Below are positions 62,362 to 64,000 of a stretch of 64,000 bases of DNA, in pieces (within the stretch, counting starts at the first letter, position 1; the number at the start of each line of letters is the position of its first letter). The translations under genes and the position numbers were made by a program. Source of the DNA: Tildeniella torsiva UHER 1998/13D (GTDB lineage Bacteria > Cyanobacteriota > Cyanobacteriia > Phormidesmidales > Phormidesmidaceae); NCBI GenBank assembly GCA_019358835.1, contig JAHHIH010000001.1, forward strand, positions 1 to 64,000, read 5' to 3'. Under the pieces are notes generated by a model. That model saw only the letters and a program-made list of their open reading frames with translations. It made no database searches and was not told the origin of the DNA.

Positions 62362-63483
62362 ATGCAAGGGAAAATAAAGTTTTACATTAAGAATTCGTTT
62401 TCAGAAGATTCTCTTGTTTACCCTTTAAAAGCATTTTTAGCATTTAAAAAACTGAGAGATGGAGCATTAAAATCGATAGAAATTTATCTAGTCCGGTTTT
62501 TTTCAAGCTCAAAATTTCTAACATCAATTTATTATCTATTGCTCTCAAAATCCTTTAAGCGAGAGCAGTACGCCTGCCTTATTGGACGCATGAGATACTA
62601 TGATTCACTCCACAGTAAAGAATCTAATAGCTATCTCTTACGAAGAAATACTCATCGACTAGAGAAAGGCTTACTTATGAGGCCACGGCGAGATATATTC
62701 GCGGCAGGCTACATAGCAGAAACTGTTGACTGTTTTTTTGAATCAGTCAATCAAAACAACAGTTCACAGAATCTGGAAGAGCTGAAGTGGGCAAATGATG
62801 TGCTTTCAGAATATTTTGATGTTGTTGGCTCTCAACCAGGAATAGACAAAGCAAGGGCTAAATTTAAGTCTGCGTTGGGAGCTAGCATTGATGTCAATGA
62901 ATCGCTCAAATTTATTCCATACAAACGAGATTCTAGTGTGCCTTTGTCAGTCAGTTATGAGAGCTTTTTAAGTTTATCCCAGCGACGTCGTTCAGTACGC
63001 TGGTATCTATCGAAGCCTGTTCCTAGGGATCTGATCGATAAAGCTGTTAAGGTAGCCTCACTTTCTCCAAGCGCTTGCAATCGTCAACCGTTTGAATTTC
63101 GAATTTTTGATGATCCAGATTTAGTCCAAAAAATTTCAGTCCTCCCAATGGGAACCAAAGGTTTCAGCCATAATTTCCCAGTTGTTGTAGTGGTGGTTGG
63201 GAAGTTGAGTGCCTACTTTAGCGAACGCGATCGCCATATTATTTATATCGATGGCTCTCTCGCGGCAATGTCTTTTATGTATGGCTTGGAAACACTAGGT
63301 TTAAGCTCTTGCCCAATTAACTGGCCTGACGTAGAACCTCTGGAGAGAAAAATGGATAAACTTCTTAAACTTGAGCCAGACGAAAGGCCAGTTATGCTCA
63401 TATCTGTTGGTTATCCAGATCCAGAAGGCATGGTTGCATTTTCTCAGAAGAAAAGTCTCGAAAAAGTTCGAAGGTATAATTAA
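62362..63483 (+). CDS. Nitroreductase-domain protein with long N-terminal extension, in glycan cluster
   Basis: The ~373-residue protein has an N-terminal ~190-residue part with REQYACLIGRMRYYDSLHS and the basic RRNTHRLEKGLLMRPRR, and a C-terminal FMN nitroreductase-like domain (LSLSQRRRSVRWYLSKPVPR, SLSPSACNRQPFEFRIFDD, GLSSCPINWPD). Nitroreductase-like proteins of this form recur in exopolysaccharide clusters next to pyruvyltransferases, from memory. The substrate is unknown; a redox modification of a sugar or acceptor is inference. The ATG at 62362 is used, but a GTG at 62332 is possible; neither has a strong ribosome-binding site. Confidence 0.82.
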   Translation: MQGKIKFYIKNSFSEDSLVYPLKAFLAFKKLRDGALKSIEIYLVRFFSSSKFLTSIYYLLLSKSFKREQYACLIGRMRYYDSLHSKESNSYLLRRNTHRLEKGLLMRPRRDIFAAGYIAETVDCFFESVNQNNSSQNLEELKWANDVLSEYFDVVGSQPGIDKARAKFKSALGASIDVNESLKFIPYKRDSSVPLSVSYESFLSLSQRRRSVRWYLSKPVPRDLIDKAVKVASLSPSACNRQPFEFRIFDDPDLVQKISVLPMGTKGFSHNFPVVVVVVGKLSAYFSERDRHIIYIDGSLAAMSFMYGLETLGLSSCPINWPDVEPLERKMDKLLKLEPDERPVMLISVGYPDPEGMVAFSQKKSLEKVRRYN

Positions 63484-63566
63484 CCATAAAAGTGAAATGG
63501 GTCTTTTCGCACGGATTAGATGCCAAAGATAATGCTCAAGTAATCATTTTTCAGGATTTTAGCCTT

Positions 63567-64000
63567 ATGTTATTCGAAATTCGTGGCGTTCATTTTGCTA
63601 ACAAGGGTGCTGAGCTTATGCTGCATTCTGTTTTGCAGAAGGTAGCGGAGTGGAATGATCAAAATAAATTAGCAATGCGCTTCCAGCTTGGAAGCTTCGA
63701 TCAAAGAGCAAAGCTGGGCTTACGGCAACTTTTTTGGGTTGACAAAGGGCTACCTCTAATTGGGAAAAGCTATGCACAGGCCATTTCATTGGTACCTAAA
63801 AAGACGCGCAATGCTCTTGGCATAGTGACCTACGAAGACATTGATGTGATTTTGGATGCATCCGGTTTTGCCTACTCTGATCAATGGGGAATAGAAAAGT
63901 CTACTCGAATGGCTGAGCTCGCTCGGAAGGCAAAAAAAATGGGTAAGAAAGTGGTGCTCCTTCCTCAGGCATTTGGGCCTTTTGAGAATCCCCGAAAAAG
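63567..64000 (+). CDS. Polysaccharide pyruvyltransferase family protein, N-terminal part (runs off window end)
   Basis: The frame from the ATG at 63567 stays open to the last base, giving ~144 residues. It begins MLFEIRGVHFANKGAELMLH, and later has VTYEDIDVILDASGFAYSDQ and KKMGKKVVLLPQAFGPFEN. The G-x-x-x-N-x-G-A-E-x-M start, the D-x-x-x-D-x-S-G middle and the LLPQAFGPF motif are those of the CsaB/WcaK polysaccharide pyruvyltransferase family, which puts ketal-linked pyruvate onto surface glycans using phosphoenolpyruvate. It follows the nitroreductase-like gene by 83 bp on the same strand. Confidence 0.88.
   Translation, partial: MLFEIRGVHFANKGAELMLHSVLQKVAEWNDQNKLAMRFQLGSFDQRAKLGLRQLFWVDKGLPLIGKSYAQAISLVPKKTRNALGIVTYEDIDVILDASGFAYSDQWGIEKSTRMAELARKAKKMGKKVVLLPQAFGPFENPRK

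Overview
The window comes from a cyanobacterial chromosome. It opens inside psbA (photosystem II D1), carries a tRNA-Leu(UAA) interrupted by a group I intron at the site typical of cyanobacteria, and is rich in the GCGATCGC (HIP1) octamer. It also holds a high-light-inducible protein, a HetZ-like protein, a tocopherol/plastoquinone methyltransferase of the Sll0418 type and two proteins with the cyanobacterial PTPA-CTERM sorting signal. The mix of HetZ-like, PTPA-CTERM and PedR-like regulators suggests a filamentous Leptolyngbya/Nodosilinea-like organism. That placement is inference; no 16S rRNA gene is present.

Layout. 1-9 kb: psbA (minus, truncated by the window edge), intron-containing trnL, a cyanobacterial protein of unknown function, larC divergent from a YciO/Sua5-type threonylcarbamoyl-AMP synthase, hetZ-like, an OmpR-type response regulator, a rhomboid protease and an LD-carboxypeptidase. 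9-21.6 kb: hli, argF, a CapA-family protein, an aldose-1-epimerase-like protein, a three-gene permease operon (DUF318 permease, TIGR03943 partner, Ig-like/propeller protein), pgeF, birA, an M23 peptidase, and a hotdog thioesterase overlapping a 32-residue membrane ORF. 21.6-33 kb: an orphan terminator, a membrane diguanylate cyclase, the MPBQ methyltransferase overlapping class I aldolase tail to tail, moaA overlapping ilvA tail to tail, a methyl-accepting chemotaxis protein and a large membrane-anchored unknown protein.

33.4-37.6 kb is the least explained part. Two paralogous PAS-like/LuxR regulators bracket three genes: a ~200-residue beta-rich unknown protein, a helix-hairpin-helix protein with a beta-rich C-terminus, and a SMI1/KNR4 (SUKH) protein. 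37.7-44 kb: a DUF2584 protein and a MacA/MacB/TolC-like tripartite efflux set, in which a Uma2-family gene on the other strand sits between the permease and the TolC-like gene. 44.5-47 kb: a ClC chloride transporter fused to CBS and UspA domains, with glutamine at the gating-glutamate position.

47.5-64 kb is an envelope and exopolysaccharide region: two convergent PTPA-CTERM proteins, a Wzc-like protein with a broken P-loop, a Wza-like export protein, a WecG/TagA/CpsF glycosyltransferase, GDP-mannose 4,6-dehydratase, a WcaJ/ExoY-type initiating sugar transferase, and then a visibly more AT-rich segment with a GT4 glycosyltransferase, a Wzx-type flippase, a nitroreductase-domain protein and a polysaccharide pyruvyltransferase cut by the window end. 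Several inverted-repeat elements and an 11-copy, 21-bp degenerate tandem array lie between these genes. Together the genes could initiate, extend, decorate, flip and export a surface polysaccharide; no Wzy polymerase or exosortase was recognised in the window.

All calls come from reading the sequence; no database search was run. Composition statements are by eye.
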